Assembly: GCA_015059845.1 (NCBI GenBank)
Contig: SUZR01000005.1
Location: 106,268 to 170,267 of the forward strand
Origin: Rikenellaceae bacterium
GTDB taxonomy: Bacteria > Bacteroidota > Bacteroidia > Bacteroidales > Rikenellaceae
Length of the DNA: 64,000 bases
Reading direction: 5' to 3'
A program made the translations under genes and the position numbers. The notes under the pieces are model-generated. The model ran no database searches and was not told the origin of the DNA. It saw only the letters and a program-made list of their open reading frames with translations. Shown here one piece after another: positions 50,892-60,428 of this stretch; the first letter of the stretch is position 1, and every line of letters begins with the position of its first letter.

Positions 50892-50914
50892 TACATCTAA
50901 CAAACAAATTCTCT

Positions 50915-51481
50915 ATGAAACAACTTAAAGAGCGTATATTGAGTGACGGCAAATGTTTCCCTGGAGGAATTTTGAAGGTTGACAACTTCATCAATCACCA
51001 GATGGACCCCGTGCTTATGCGAGAAATGGCTAAAGAGCTTGTAAGACGATTCTCAGAACACAATATCAACAAGGTAATCACAATAGAGGCAAGTGGTATT
51101 GCTCCAGCCATAATGGTGGGCGACTACCTAAATGTACCTGTTCTCTTTGCCAAGAAAAATGTGCCGAGTACAATGGAGAATATGTTGGTAACAGAGGTAT
51201 TCTCATTTACCAAAAACAAATCATACTCGGTATGCGTCAGCAAAGATTATCTCAAAGAGGGGGACAGAGTACTCTTCATTGATGATTTTCTTGCGAATGG
51301 TAATGCGGCACTTGGTATCATCGACCTGGTAAATCAGGCCGGTGCGACACTGGAGGGAATGGGTTTCCTCATCGAGAAGGGTTTTCAGAGTGGAGGCGAC
51401 AACCTGCGTAGCAGAGGCATACATATCGAGTCGCTTGCAATAATTGATAGTCTGGATAATTGTACGATAACTTTGAAATAG
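50915..51481 (+). CDS. xpt: Xanthine phosphoribosyltransferase
   Basis: The 188-residue enzyme converts xanthine and PRPP to XMP in purine salvage. It has [11 protein letters not shown] near the start, [33 protein letters not shown], and the PRPP motif [16 protein letters not shown]. Length and motifs match the Bacillus Xpt type. The permease gene follows 2 bases later, so uptake and salvage are coupled. Confidence 0.95.
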   Translation: MKQLKERILSDGKCFPGGILKVDNFINHQMDPVLMREMAKELVRRFSEHNINKVITIEASGIAPAIMVGDYLNVPVLFAKKNVPSTMENMLVTEVFSFTKNKSYSVCVSKDYLKEGDRVLFIDDFLANGNAALGIIDLVNQAGATLEGMGFLIEKGFQSGGDNLRSRGIHIESLAIIDSLDNCTITLK

Positions 51482-51483
51482 GA

Positions 51484-52794
51484 ATGAAGAACGGTCTTAT
51501 TTACGGATTAGAGGAGCGTCCTCCCCTAAGAGATACACTCTTTGCTGCCCTGCAACACCTTCTGGCAATCTTTGTAGCAATCATTACGCCTCCGTTAATT
51601 ATTGCCGGAGCATTGGGTTTGGATGTTGAGACAACAAGTTTTCTTGTCTCTATGTCGTTGTTCGTATCGGGTATCGCGACATTTGTTCAGTGTCGCAGAT
51701 TGGGGGCCGTGGGATGTGGTCTTCTCTGTATTCAGGGCACAAGTTTCTCATTCATAAGCCCAATTATTATGGCGGGAACCATCGGTGGACTCCCCGCAAT
51801 CTTTGGTGCTACGATGGTGGGCGCATTTGCCGAAGTATTTATTAGCCGAATACTAAAATATGCAATGAAGATTATTACACCATTGGTGTCGGGTATTGTA
51901 GTGACACTGATTGGTATTAGTCTTATTAAGGTTGGTATCACATCGTGTGGTGGCGGCAACGCAGCAATAGAGGCGGGTACATTCGGTTCGTTCCAGAACC
52001 TCGGTATCGCAGCTCTTGTTCTGTTGCTTATCGTCTTCTTCAATAGATGTCCCAACCGATATTTACGAATGGGTTCTATTATTATTGGTATTATTGTCGG
52101 CTATATCGTCGCATACTTCTGCGGTATGGTCGATTTCAGCAATATGCCAGAGTATTCGACCTTCAATATTCCCGTTCCGTTCAAATATGGAGTGTCGTTC
52201 AATCTCTCTGCAATATTGGCATTTGCAATAGTATATATCATTACAGCAATAGAGGCGTATGGCGATATTACGGCAAATTCGCTCATCTCGGGAGAACCTG
52301 TTGATGGCGAGAAGTTCCTCAAGCGTGCGCAGGGAGGTATCCTTGCCGATGGTATAAACTCGGCTATTGCAGGAGCGCTCAACTCGTTCCCCAACTCTAT
52401 TTTTGCTCAGAATAACGGTATGATTCAGCTTACTGGTGTGGCAAGTCGATATGTTGGTTACTTTATCGCTTTATTCCTCGTACTGCTGGGATTCTTCCCG
52501 ATTATCGGAGTGATATTCTCATTTATGCCCGACCCTGTGCTGGGTGGAGCTACCTTGCTTATGTTCGGAACAGTGGCTTCGGCAGGAGTAAAGATTATCG
52601 CCTCGCAGCATATCGACCGTAAGGCAACATTGGTTATCGCCATAAGTTTCAGTATGGGACTTGGCGTAGAGCTATATCCCGATATTCTTATGCAATTCCC
52701 CGAGACAATCAAGAATATCTTCTCTTCGGGTATAACCACTGGTGGTTTAGCAGCGATTATCTCAAATATGATAATTAGAATAAAAGAGGAGTAA
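51484..52794 (+). CDS. NCS2-family nucleobase:cation symporter (xanthine/uracil permease)
   Basis: The 436-residue transporter starts at the ATG 51484 (MKNGLIYGLEERP), 2 bases after the xpt stop; the frame extends 24 bases upstream but there is no reason to use that. NCS2 features: FVAIITPPLIIAGALG near TM1, GLLCIQGTSFSFI, the substrate motif around AIEAYGDITANS (Glu in TM8), and AGALNSFPNSIFAQNNG in TM10. Pairing with xpt suggests xanthine as substrate. Confidence 0.92.
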   Translation: MKNGLIYGLEERPPLRDTLFAALQHLLAIFVAIITPPLIIAGALGLDVETTSFLVSMSLFVSGIATFVQCRRLGAVGCGLLCIQGTSFSFISPIIMAGTIGGLPAIFGATMVGAFAEVFISRILKYAMKIITPLVSGIVVTLIGISLIKVGITSCGGGNAAIEAGTFGSFQNLGIAALVLLLIVFFNRCPNRYLRMGSIIIGIIVGYIVAYFCGMVDFSNMPEYSTFNIPVPFKYGVSFNLSAILAFAIVYIITAIEAYGDITANSLISGEPVDGEKFLKRAQGGILADGINSAIAGALNSFPNSIFAQNNGMIQLTGVASRYVGYFIALFLVLLGFFPIIGVIFSFMPDPVLGGATLLMFGTVASAGVKIIASQHIDRKATLVIAISFSMGLGVELYPDILMQFPETIKNIFSSGITTGGLAAIISNMIIRIKEE

Positions 52795-52799
52795 AAAAT

Positions 52800-52842
52800 A
52801 AAGAGGGTGTCTAACAGAAAAGTTAACACCCTCATTTTTTAG
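52800..52842. terminator. Terminator of the xpt operon
   Basis: GAGGGTGTCTAAC pairs with GTTAACACCCTC around AGAAAA; T6 follows. It separates convergent transcripts. Confidence 0.9.
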
Positions 52843-52864
52843 AAATTACCTTATTAAACGACTT

Positions 52865-53218
52865 CTAATGATTGCCGCAGTCGTGATGGTCGCACCCCTC
52901 GCCTGAGTCGAGGATAAAGCCGAGCAGGTAAGACTGTACAAGGGTTTCGATATCGCCTGAGCAGCCGCGAACAACTACAATGTCGTGCTTCTGCAATACA
53001 TTCTTGGCACCCTCGCCCATATTGCCTGCAAGCATTACCTTTACACCCATCTCCTGCAAAACGGCAGCAATACCCGACTTGCATCCGCAACCCTCGGGAG
53101 AGGGCAGACTCTCGCGCGCAACAACCTTGCGCTCCTCGATGGTAAAAATTGTATAGTGGTCGCAATGGCCAAAGTGGTCGTCAACGCGACCATCGCGTGT
53201 AGGAACAGCTATCTTCAT
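52865..53218 (-). CDS. NifX/NifB-type (dinitrogenase iron-molybdenum cofactor family) protein with metal-rich tail
   Basis: The 117-residue protein has the family fold: MKIAVPTRDGRVDDHFGHCDHYTIFTI split over its first 27 residues, then EGCGCKSGIAAVLQEMG and GCSGDIETLVQSYL. It ends in GEGCDHHDCGNH, rich in Cys and His, which should bind metal. No nitrogenase genes are in view; such stand-alone members are widespread in anaerobes with no fixed function, perhaps iron-sulfur or heavy-metal handling. Confidence 0.85.
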   Translation of the reverse strand: MKIAVPTRDGRVDDHFGHCDHYTIFTIEERKVVARESLPSPEGCGCKSGIAAVLQEMGVKVMLAGNMGEGAKNVLQKHDIVVVRGCSGDIETLVQSYLLGFILDSGEGCDHHDCGNH

Positions 53219-53295
53219 AATATTTAAGGTTTTATAACTCTTTTACATTAACATTTAAGCTTTACCGCTTATCACGGCATACCTTACGGCATCTA

Positions 53296-53303
53296 CAAAG
53301 TTA
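53296..53303 (-). promoter_or_regulatory. Candidate -7 element of the NifX-like gene
   Basis: TAACTTTG on the minus strand, about 78 bases before the start; the leader holds two GCCGT direct repeats. No consensus -33. Confidence 0.35.
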
Positions 53304-53329
53304 GACAAATTTAAGAAAACTCTGCGAAT

Positions 53330-53353
53330 AAAAAAATTCCGTCCGACGGAATC
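53330..53353 (-). terminator. Terminator of clpB
   Basis: On the minus strand ATTCCG-TCGGA-CGGAAT is followed by T6. It begins 19 bases after the clpB stop. Confidence 0.75.
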
Positions 53354-53371
53354 CATCGAACGGAACAAACA

Positions 53372-55975
53372 CTAATTAGAAAAGACCAATCTTTCGCCCT
53401 CGGCATCGATGCGAATAGGCTTCTCGCGCTCGACATCGCCTGCAAGGATTCGCTTCGAAAGGTCATTTACAACCTCACGCTGAATAACTCGTTTCACGGG
53501 ACGCGCACCAAACAACGGGTCGTAACCCAAGCGTGCTATAAGCTCGCGAGCCGCAGGGGTGTATTCGAGCGTAATGCCATTCTGCTGCAACATACGCTTG
53601 ATGGTAGCCATCTGAATATCAACAATCTGCTCGATATCGTGGCGTGTCAAAGGCTCAAACATCACAATCTCGTCAATACGATTCAAGAACTCGGGCTTGA
53701 GCTGCACCTTCAACAGCTCCACAACATCGCGGCGCGTGCGCTCGACAACATCCTTTGATACGGCCGAGCCATCGAAGGCGGCAGAGAAATTCTCCTGAAT
53801 GATGTGCGAACCCATATTCGAGGTCATAATAATTATCGTATTGCGGAAATCGACCGTACGGCCCTTATTATCGGTCAGACGGCCATCGTCCAACACCTGC
53901 AACAAGATGTTAAAGACATCGGGATGAGCCTTCTCAATCTCGTCCAACAGCACCACAGAGTAGGGCTTGCGGCGCACAGCCTCGGTAAGCTGACCGCCCT
54001 CATCATAGCCTACATATCCCGGAGGCGCACCCACCAAGCGTGACACGCTGTGACGCTCCTGATATTCGCTCATATCAATGCGCGTCATCATCGAATCGTC
54101 GTTAAAGAGGAACTCCGCCAGCGCCTTTGCCAGCTCGGTCTTACCCACACCTGTCGTGCCGAGGAAGATAAACGAGCCGATGGGCTTGCGCATATCGTTC
54201 AGGCCGGCACGCGAGCGGCGCACAGCATCCGAGATAACCTCAATGGCCTGCTGCTGACCCACAACGCGCTTATGCAGTTCCGCCTCCATATGCAGAAGTT
54301 TCTCGCGCTCGGATGAGAGCATACGCTGCACGGGGATACCTGTCCAACGTGAAACAATCTCGGCAATATCCTGAGAATCAACCTCCTCCTTAATCATCGC
54401 CTCACCCGAGGCGGTTGTCAGTCGCAGCTGCTCCTGCAGAGCCTCAATCTGTCGCTCAGCCTCGACAATCTTGCCATAGCGAATCTCGGCCACGCGACCA
54501 TAGTCGCCCGCACGCTCAGCCTGCTGCGCCTCGATTTTGAGTTGCTCGATAGAGTCCTTGTTCTGCTGTATCTTCTGCAACAAATCTCGCTCACCCTGCC
54601 ACTTGGCTCTAAGGGCCGACTCCTTTGACTTCAGCTCCTCAATCTCGCGCGTAAGATTCTCCACACGCTGCTCATCATTCTCGCGGCGGATAGCCTCGCG
54701 CTCAATCTCCAGCTGGCGGATACGGCGGTCGAGATTGTCGATATCCTCGGGTACGGAGTTCATCTCCAGACGCAGATGTGCCGCAGCCTCATCCACAAGG
54801 TCGATAGCCTTATCGGGCAGAAAACGCGAGGTGATATATCGGTGCGAGAGCTCCACGGCGGCGATGATGGCTTCATCCTTGATACGCACCTGATGGTGGT
54901 TCTCGTAGCGCTCCTTCAAGCCACGCAGGATGGAGATGGCATCCTCGGTGGTAGGCTCATCTACCATAACCTTCTGGAAACGACGCTCCAGAGCCTTATC
55001 CTGCTCAAAATACTTCTGGAACTCATCAAGTGTAGTAGCTCCGATGGTGCGCAGCTCGCCACGCGCAAGGGCAGGCTTCAGGATATTGGCGGCATCCATC
55101 GCACCGCTCGACTTACCCGCACCCACAAGGGTGTGAATCTCGTCAATGAAGAGCAGTATCTCACCATCGCTGGCAATAACCTCCTGCACAACGCCCTTCA
55201 AGCGCTCCTCGAACTCACCCTGATACTTCGCACCTGCAACCAGCGCTCCCATATCGAGCGAGAAAATCAGCTTCGACTTAAGGTTTTCGGGCACATCGCC
55301 ATTCACCACGCGGTGTGCGATACCCTCGGCAATGGCGGTCTTTCCGACACCCGCCTCACCCACAAGGATAGGGTTGTTCTTGGTTCGGCGCGAGAGAATC
55401 TGCAACACACGGCGTATCTCCTCATCACGACCGATTACGGGGTCGAGCTTGCCGCTACGCGCCATCTCGTTAAGGTTAATGGCGTACTTACCCAGCGCAT
55501 TAAACTCCTGCGACGAGGTCTGCGAATCTACGGTAGCACCCTTGCGGAACTCGCGGATGGCGGCAACCAACTCCTTCTCCGAGGCGCCATTGCGCTTCAA
55601 CATATCGGCCACAGCACCACGCTCGGCAACAAGGCCCAGCAGCAGATGCTCCACCGAAGCATATTTATCGTTGAACGTGCGTGTGAAATCCACCGCACGC
55701 TGGATGGTCTTCGACGTGTCGGTCGAGAAATACTGCTCGCCATTGCCTCCCGACACCTTCGGCAGGGCGTCAATGGCCTGCTGTAACTCGCTCTTAAGCA
55801 TACGTACATTTACACCCACGCGACCCAGCAGGAAGTTTGAGAGCGAATCATCCTCCTTCAAAAGAGCCATAAGCAGGTGCTGCGGCTCAACGGCCTGCTG
55901 ACCCGCATCGCGCGCAAGAGTTACAGCCGACTGCAGAGCCTCCTGCGCCTTGATAGTAAGTGAATTGATGTTCAT
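53372..55975 (-). CDS. clpB: ATP-dependent disaggregase ClpB
   Basis: The 867-residue Hsp100 chaperone rescues aggregated proteins with DnaK. Domains: N-terminal repeat domain (to about 145), AAA1 with Walker [10 protein letters not shown] and Walker [12 protein letters not shown], the coiled-coil M domain (about 400-525) needed for disaggregation, AAA2 with GTTGVGKTE and [14 protein letters not shown], and the C-terminal [12 protein letters not shown]. The M domain and absence of a ClpP loop separate it from ClpA/ClpC. It is a single gene; no CIRCE-like element seen upstream. Confidence 0.97.
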   Translation of the reverse strand: MNINSLTIKAQEALQSAVTLARDAGQQAVEPQHLLMALLKEDDSLSNFLLGRVGVNVRMLKSELQQAIDALPKVSGGNGEQYFSTDTSKTIQRAVDFTRTFNDKYASVEHLLLGLVAERGAVADMLKRNGASEKELVAAIREFRKGATVDSQTSSQEFNALGKYAINLNEMARSGKLDPVIGRDEEIRRVLQILSRRTKNNPILVGEAGVGKTAIAEGIAHRVVNGDVPENLKSKLIFSLDMGALVAGAKYQGEFEERLKGVVQEVIASDGEILLFIDEIHTLVGAGKSSGAMDAANILKPALARGELRTIGATTLDEFQKYFEQDKALERRFQKVMVDEPTTEDAISILRGLKERYENHHQVRIKDEAIIAAVELSHRYITSRFLPDKAIDLVDEAAAHLRLEMNSVPEDIDNLDRRIRQLEIEREAIRRENDEQRVENLTREIEELKSKESALRAKWQGERDLLQKIQQNKDSIEQLKIEAQQAERAGDYGRVAEIRYGKIVEAERQIEALQEQLRLTTASGEAMIKEEVDSQDIAEIVSRWTGIPVQRMLSSEREKLLHMEAELHKRVVGQQQAIEVISDAVRRSRAGLNDMRKPIGSFIFLGTTGVGKTELAKALAEFLFNDDSMMTRIDMSEYQERHSVSRLVGAPPGYVGYDEGGQLTEAVRRKPYSVVLLDEIEKAHPDVFNILLQVLDDGRLTDNKGRTVDFRNTIIIMTSNMGSHIIQENFSAAFDGSAVSKDVVERTRRDVVELLKVQLKPEFLNRIDEIVMFEPLTRHDIEQIVDIQMATIKRMLQQNGITLEYTPAARELIARLGYDPLFGARPVKRVIQREVVNDLSKRILAGDVEREKPIRIDAEGERLVFSN

Positions 55976-56083
55976 AATATATCTGTTTAATGTTTATCCA
56001 ACTTCGTTTCACCACAATCATCGCAAAAGCTTTGCCACAAGCCCAAATCCAACATTCATACGCTACATTGGCACACTATGGCA

Positions 56084-56124
56084 GAAAAAAAATGCCACAA
56101 CAAGACATTTTGTCCTGCTGTGGC
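56084..56124 (-). terminator. Terminator of the glpT-like gene
   Basis: GCCACAA..AAGACA pairs with TGTCCT..TGTGGC with small mismatches; on the minus strand T8 follows. It begins 25 bases past the stop. Confidence 0.85.
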
Positions 56125-56148
56125 AGAGTAAACCGATGATATAAAATC

Positions 56149-57558
56149 TTACTGCTTCATACGCTCACGCATAACCTTTAGCTCCTTGCGCCAGGTAATC
56201 ATACTGATAAGCATTGCCAACACAGCTGCCGCAGTAAACATCATAAAGATAGTGTTCCAACCCAGTGAGCTGCCTGCAATCTGTCCAACGACAATCTTTG
56301 ACAAAATTGCATCACCCAACAGATAACCGAACAGACCCACGAAACCTGCTGCCGTACCAGCTGCATTCTTCGGCACGAAGCTCAGAGCCTGAATACCAAT
56401 CAAGGCGATAGGGCCGTAGATCGAAAAACCTGTCATCGACAATGCGCAATATACGATTGTGCTAACCGACTCCACGCCCAGCATACCTGCCACCGCAGCA
56501 GCATTCCAGTAGAGCGTAACGCCAAGTGTCACCATCATAAGGTACAACACCACAACGGGGGCGCATCGGCCATTGAAGAAGCGTGATGAAATCCATCCGC
56601 AGATAATCGTGCCGGGGATACCCGAATACTCGTAGAGAGAGAAGGCGAAGCGGCTCTCAAGCGAGGTCATAAGACCTGTCTCCTGAAGATATGTGGGTGA
56701 CCAGTCGCTGATACCGTAGCGCACGAAATACACGAATACGTTAGCAAAGGCAATCAGCCACAGCAGGTGATTCTTAAATACATAATCCACGAACAGGCGA
56801 CGGAAGGGAATCTTTGTCTCCTCGCCCTTGGCAGCCTTGCGGCTTGAGTAGTCGTTACGATACTCCTCGATGGGAGGCAGACCACACGACTCGGGCGTAT
56901 CACGCAGTGCCCACCAGCAGAACATCGCCACACACATCGCCACAACCGAGGGGAAGATAAAGGCTGCACGCCAGCTCTCGGCGATACCTACGGCTGTAAA
57001 GACCGCAATACCTGCCGACACCAGAAGTGCCAGTGTACCTGCACCCGTATTGTGCGAGGTGTTCCAGATTGACATCTTGAAGCTACGCTCGTTCTGCGAG
57101 AACCAGTGTGCCATAATACGGCCACAAGGAGGCCATCCCATACCTGAGAGCCAACCCACAGCCAACATAAAGGCGAAGAGGATACCGCCATTGATAGCAA
57201 TCGACGACGAGTAGGGAATCAATCCCACGCTCATCATCACCGCAGCAGCGATGATAAGGCCCACAACCAAGAACTTACGTGCATCCGAGCGGTCCGAAAG
57301 ACTACCCATCAAAAACTTACTGAATGCGTAGGCGATAGGGATACCGGCCATAGCAAAACCGGCCGTCTCCTTATCCAGCAGACCATCGGCCATCATACCG
57401 GGGGCTGCGAGCGAGAGGTTTTTACGTACCAGATAATAAGAGGCGTAACCAAAGAAGGCTCCCAAAAAGACCTTCAGACGCATACGACGATACTCGCCGT
57501 CAATCTTATCGGCCGCCAAGCGCGGTTTGGCTGCAGGCGGATTAAAAAATTCGAGCAT
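56149..57558 (-). CDS. glpT: Organophosphate:Pi antiporter (GlpT-like MFS transporter)
   Basis: The 469-residue membrane protein has 12 predicted helices and OPA-family features: the N-terminal FFGYASYYLVRKNLSLAAPG with the substrate-phosphate Arg, YAFSKFLMGSLSDRSDARKF, GWPPCGRIMAHWF, IWNTSHNTGAG, and YGISDWSPTYLQE. It imports glycerol-3-phosphate or a hexose phosphate for Pi. The divergent DeoR/GlpR-type regulator supports glycerol-3-P, but UhpT-like substrates cannot be excluded. Confidence 0.87.
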   Translation of the reverse strand: MLEFFNPPAAKPRLAADKIDGEYRRMRLKVFLGAFFGYASYYLVRKNLSLAAPGMMADGLLDKETAGFAMAGIPIAYAFSKFLMGSLSDRSDARKFLVVGLIIAAAVMMSVGLIPYSSSIAINGGILFAFMLAVGWLSGMGWPPCGRIMAHWFSQNERSFKMSIWNTSHNTGAGTLALLVSAGIAVFTAVGIAESWRAAFIFPSVVAMCVAMFCWWALRDTPESCGLPPIEEYRNDYSSRKAAKGEETKIPFRRLFVDYVFKNHLLWLIAFANVFVYFVRYGISDWSPTYLQETGLMTSLESRFAFSLYEYSGIPGTIICGWISSRFFNGRCAPVVVLYLMMVTLGVTLYWNAAAVAGMLGVESVSTIVYCALSMTGFSIYGPIALIGIQALSFVPKNAAGTAAGFVGLFGYLLGDAILSKIVVGQIAGSSLGWNTIFMMFTAAAVLAMLISMITWRKELKVMRERMKQ

Positions 57559-57608
57559 AATAAAAATTATTTTTTCGTTTGTATAAATTTCGGTTAGTTG
57601 AAAAAGGG

Positions 57609-57642
57609 CAAAATATACGAAATCGTTTCAGCCCGAAACAAA
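57609..57642 (-). promoter_or_regulatory. Candidate promoter of the glpT-like gene
   Basis: On the minus strand TTTG (57642-57639), 21 bases, then TATATTTTG (57617-57609), one T longer than consensus. The start is about 50 bases on. Confidence 0.5.
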
Positions 57643-57719
57643 AGTAGTATTATTTCAAAAGACAGACAAGTTTTTTGAGGTTTTTTCGTATCTTTACACA
57701 CGAATAAAATCCACGCAAT

Positions 57720-58496
57720 ATGAATATTACGGAAAGACACGAATTTATTACACGCGAGTTGGAGACTAAAGGTTCGGTCAGCGTCACCGAGCTGTCGGTT
57801 ATGCTCAACGTCTCGGAGGTGACAATCCGCAAGGACCTCTCAATCCTTGAGCGCAACAACGTGCTCTATCGTGCCCACGGAAAAGCTATCAAAATCAGCC
57901 CCTACATCAACGACCGCGACGTGAACGTCAAGGAGCAGCAGTTCCCCTCGGAGAAGACCGCCATCGGCAAGCAGGCCGTACGCCTTATCGAGCCCAACGA
58001 CTCGATTATCATCGCATCGGGAACCACCGTACACTACTTCGCACGCGAGATTAATGCCGAGGAGCTGGGTGGCCGCCTGACCGTAATCACATCGGCACTG
58101 AACGTGGCATCCGTACTGTCGAAGGACCGCAACATCGAGGTTATTCAGCTGGGAGGCATTGTGCGCAGCAGCTCGCTCTCGGCCGTGGGTGGAGATGCCG
58201 AGCGTCAGATGGAGAACTTCGCCGGCAGCAAGCTCTTCATCGGCGTGGATGGTCTGGACCCCGAATATGGTCTTACGACAACAAATCTGCTGGAGGCAAA
58301 CCTCAATCGTACGATGATTCGTGCCGCACAGAAGACAATCGTGCTGTGCGACTCGTCGAAGTTCGGTCGCCGCGGCTTCAGCCGTATCTGCTCGATTGAT
58401 GATGTGGACCATATTATAACCGACTCAGGTATTCCGCGCCATATGCTTGATGCGCTCACGCAGCGAGGTATTGAGGTTACGGTAGTAGATATATAA
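57720..58496 (+). CDS. glpR: DeoR/GlpR-family transcriptional regulator
   Basis: The 258-residue protein has an N-terminal DeoR-type helix-turn-helix (RHEFITRELETKGSVSVTEL then VSEVTIRKDLSILE) and a C-terminal sugar-phosphate-sensing domain with IASGTTVHYFAREI, VIQLGGIVRSSSLSAVG, FIGVDGLDPEYGLTT and CDSSKFGRRGFSRI. Such proteins repress catabolic or uptake genes until a sugar phosphate binds. Its likely target is the divergent glpT-like gene. glpR is used by context and is not certain. Confidence 0.85.
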   Translation: MNITERHEFITRELETKGSVSVTELSVMLNVSEVTIRKDLSILERNNVLYRAHGKAIKISPYINDRDVNVKEQQFPSEKTAIGKQAVRLIEPNDSIIIASGTTVHYFAREINAEELGGRLTVITSALNVASVLSKDRNIEVIQLGGIVRSSSLSAVGGDAERQMENFAGSKLFIGVDGLDPEYGLTTTNLLEANLNRTMIRAAQKTIVLCDSSKFGRRGFSRICSIDDVDHIITDSGIPRHMLDALTQRGIEVTVVDI

Positions 58497-58534
58497 TTTT
58501 ACTTTAATCGTAATATACTTGCTAAAAAATTTAC

Positions 58535-58542
58535 TACCTTTG
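58535..58542 (+). promoter_or_regulatory. Candidate -7 element close to the dnaX start
   Basis: TACCTTTG lies 7 bases before the dnaX ATG. If used, the dnaX mRNA would have almost no leader. No clear -33 is seen, so support is weak. Confidence 0.35.
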
Positions 58543-58549
58543 CAGAGTT

Positions 58550-60334
58550 ATGAGCGAGTTTATAGTATCGGCAAGAAAATATCGTCCCGCGACATTCGCC
58601 TCGGTGGTTGGTCAGCAGAGTATCACCTCTACGCTGAAGAATGCCATTGAGCGTGGTCAGCTGGCGCACGCCTACCTCTTCTGCGGCCCCCGCGGAGTGG
58701 GTAAGACTACCTGCGCACGTATCTTCGCCAAAGCGATAAACTGCCTCAGTCCCGTAGGTGCGGAGGCGTGCAACGAGTGCGAGTCGTGCCGTGCCTTCAA
58801 CGAGGGTCGCTCGATGAATATTCACGAGCTGGATGCCGCATCGAATAACTCGGTGGACGATATCCGTTCACTCATCGAACAGGTGCGTATTATGCCGCAG
58901 ATAGGCAAATACTCTCTGTTTATCATCGACGAGGTTCATATGCTCTCGCAGCAGGCCTTCAACGCCTTCCTCAAGACTCTGGAGGAGCCGCCCAAGCACG
59001 CTATATTTATCCTTGCTACAACCGAGAAGCACAAAATCATACCTACCATTCTCTCTCGTTGTCAGGTTTACGACTTCAACCGCATAAAGGTTGAGGACTC
59101 GGTGGCCTACCTCAAGCATATCGCCGACAAGGAGGGTGTGCGCTACGACGAGGAGTCACTGAACCTCATTGCACAGAAGGCCGATGGAGGTATGCGTGAT
59201 GCGTTGTCGATGTTCGACAAGGCCGTATCGTTCTGCAACGCCGAGCTGCAATACAAGGAGGTGGCGCAGACGCTGAACGTATTGGATTACGACACCTACT
59301 TCTCGATGACCGAGCTGCTGCTCGCGGGCGACTACACAACCGCCCTCATCCGCTTTGACGAGGTGCTGTCGAAGGGATTCTCGGGTCAGACCTTTATGGC
59401 CGGACTTAACCAGCATATGCGTGATTTGCTGCTGGCCAAAGGCCCCGCCATATCACTCATAGAACTTACGGGTACACTGCTGGAGCGATACCGCCGCCAG
59501 GCGGAGATGTGCGACACAGGCTTTCTGTTCGGTGCCATTTCACTTCTCACCGAGGCAGACGGAAAGATAAAGCAATCGTCAAATCAGAGATTGTTGGTTG
59601 AGCTGGGACTTATGAAGATAGCAAGTCTTGGCAAAAAAAAAAATGACACCTACTCTTTAGACGAGAGCTACCCCCTACCCGACCTTCCCGATAAGATAAC
59701 ACCCGTGGGTGTAAATAGTGTGCAGGTACCACAGCAGGTGCAGGCCCCTAAGCCCGTGGAGGTTAGCCAGCCGACACCCGTAAAGAGTGCCGTGGAGCCT
59801 ACGCAGGCGCAGCCAACAACACCTGAGCCGACGACTACGCCCACACAGACGGCCGTGCGTCACACGTCACGCTCATCGGTTGCAGGCTTCTCGATAGCCA
59901 GCCTGATGGACTCGGCAATGGAGGCGACACTCGAAAAACCGAAGGAGGAGGTCAAGCAGCAAGAGCCACAGGCCTTTGATGCGCGGAGTGAGCAGAAGAT
60001 TCAGGAGCGCCGTGCAGCTGTGCTTGAGGCCATACTGCGTGAGCGTCCGCGCTTTGTGGTTGCCTTCGAGAAGATGAAGGTTGCGGGGCATACAATCACC
60101 GTTGAAGTACCCTCGCAGACACTCTACGAGGAGATTATGCGCTCAAAGACCGAGATACTGCTGGCCATAGCCCGCACGGCTGGAGTAAACGGCTCGCTGG
60201 AGCTGGAGGTGAAGGTGAACGAGCAGATAAAGGCGACACGCCCTATTAAGCTGGAGGACCGTATCAAGCATATGACCGAGAAAAACCCCGCGGTGCTGGA
60301 GCTTAAGAGGCTACTCGATATGGAGTACGAATAG
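58550..60334 (+). CDS. dnaX: DNA polymerase III subunits gamma and tau
   Basis: The 594-residue tau subunit loads the sliding clamp and ties the replisome together. The AAA+ core has Walker A GPRGVGKT (46-53), zinc cysteines 64, 74, 77 and 80 (CNECESC), Walker B LFIIDEVHML, and sensor/Arg-finger LSRCQVYDF. Domain III ends near residue 360. At codons 362-365 there is a run of 11 A (59633-59643). One extra A, or a -1 shift, meets TGA at once and would give a 365-residue gamma form. Beyond it is a Pro/Thr-rich linker (about 370-430) and a tau C-terminal domain. Confidence 0.96.
   Translation: MSEFIVSARKYRPATFASVVGQQSITSTLKNAIERGQLAHAYLFCGPRGVGKTTCARIFAKAINCLSPVGAEACNECESCRAFNEGRSMNIHELDAASNNSVDDIRSLIEQVRIMPQIGKYSLFIIDEVHMLSQQAFNAFLKTLEEPPKHAIFILATTEKHKIIPTILSRCQVYDFNRIKVEDSVAYLKHIADKEGVRYDEESLNLIAQKADGGMRDALSMFDKAVSFCNAELQYKEVAQTLNVLDYDTYFSMTELLLAGDYTTALIRFDEVLSKGFSGQTFMAGLNQHMRDLLLAKGPAISLIELTGTLLERYRRQAEMCDTGFLFGAISLLTEADGKIKQSSNQRLLVELGLMKIASLGKKKNDTYSLDESYPLPDLPDKITPVGVNSVQVPQQVQAPKPVEVSQPTPVKSAVEPTQAQPTTPEPTTTPTQTAVRHTSRSSVAGFSIASLMDSAMEATLEKPKEEVKQQEPQAFDARSEQKIQERRAAVLEAILRERPRFVVAFEKMKVAGHTITVEVPSQTLYEEIMRSKTEILLAIARTAGVNGSLELEVKVNEQIKATRPIKLEDRIKHMTEKNPAVLELKRLLDMEYE
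59633..59643 (+). other. A11 slippery run in dnaX (predicted gamma/tau switch)
   Basis: The run starts on a codon boundary (AAA AAA AAA AAT in frame 0). After -1 shift or insertion of one A the next codons are AAA AAA AAA AAA TGA. After loss of one A the frame reads ATG ACA CCT ACT CTT TAG. Both give truncated products at the gamma/tau boundary. Confidence 0.7.
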
Positions 60335-60428
60335 ACCGCCAGAGCGATGAGCAGATGGCTGAAGAGCCTGGCAAAGCAAGGCCGACAAAAGAGAAAATTA
60401 TAGATTAAGAAATATAAAACTAACGAAA

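Noticed and set aside
50800..50914. Purine riboswitch before xpt
   Set aside because: xpt-pbuX operons in Bacillus carry one, but here the predicted leader is about 18 bases and the conserved loop sequences are absent.
54776..55786. 336-residue open frame opposite clpB
   Set aside because: Antisense shadow of ClpB; no motif, signal or sensible composition.
60347..60403. 18-residue basic ORF just after dnaX
   Set aside because: Very short, no coupling signal, and no way to separate it from chance in a Lys/Arg-rich reading frame.
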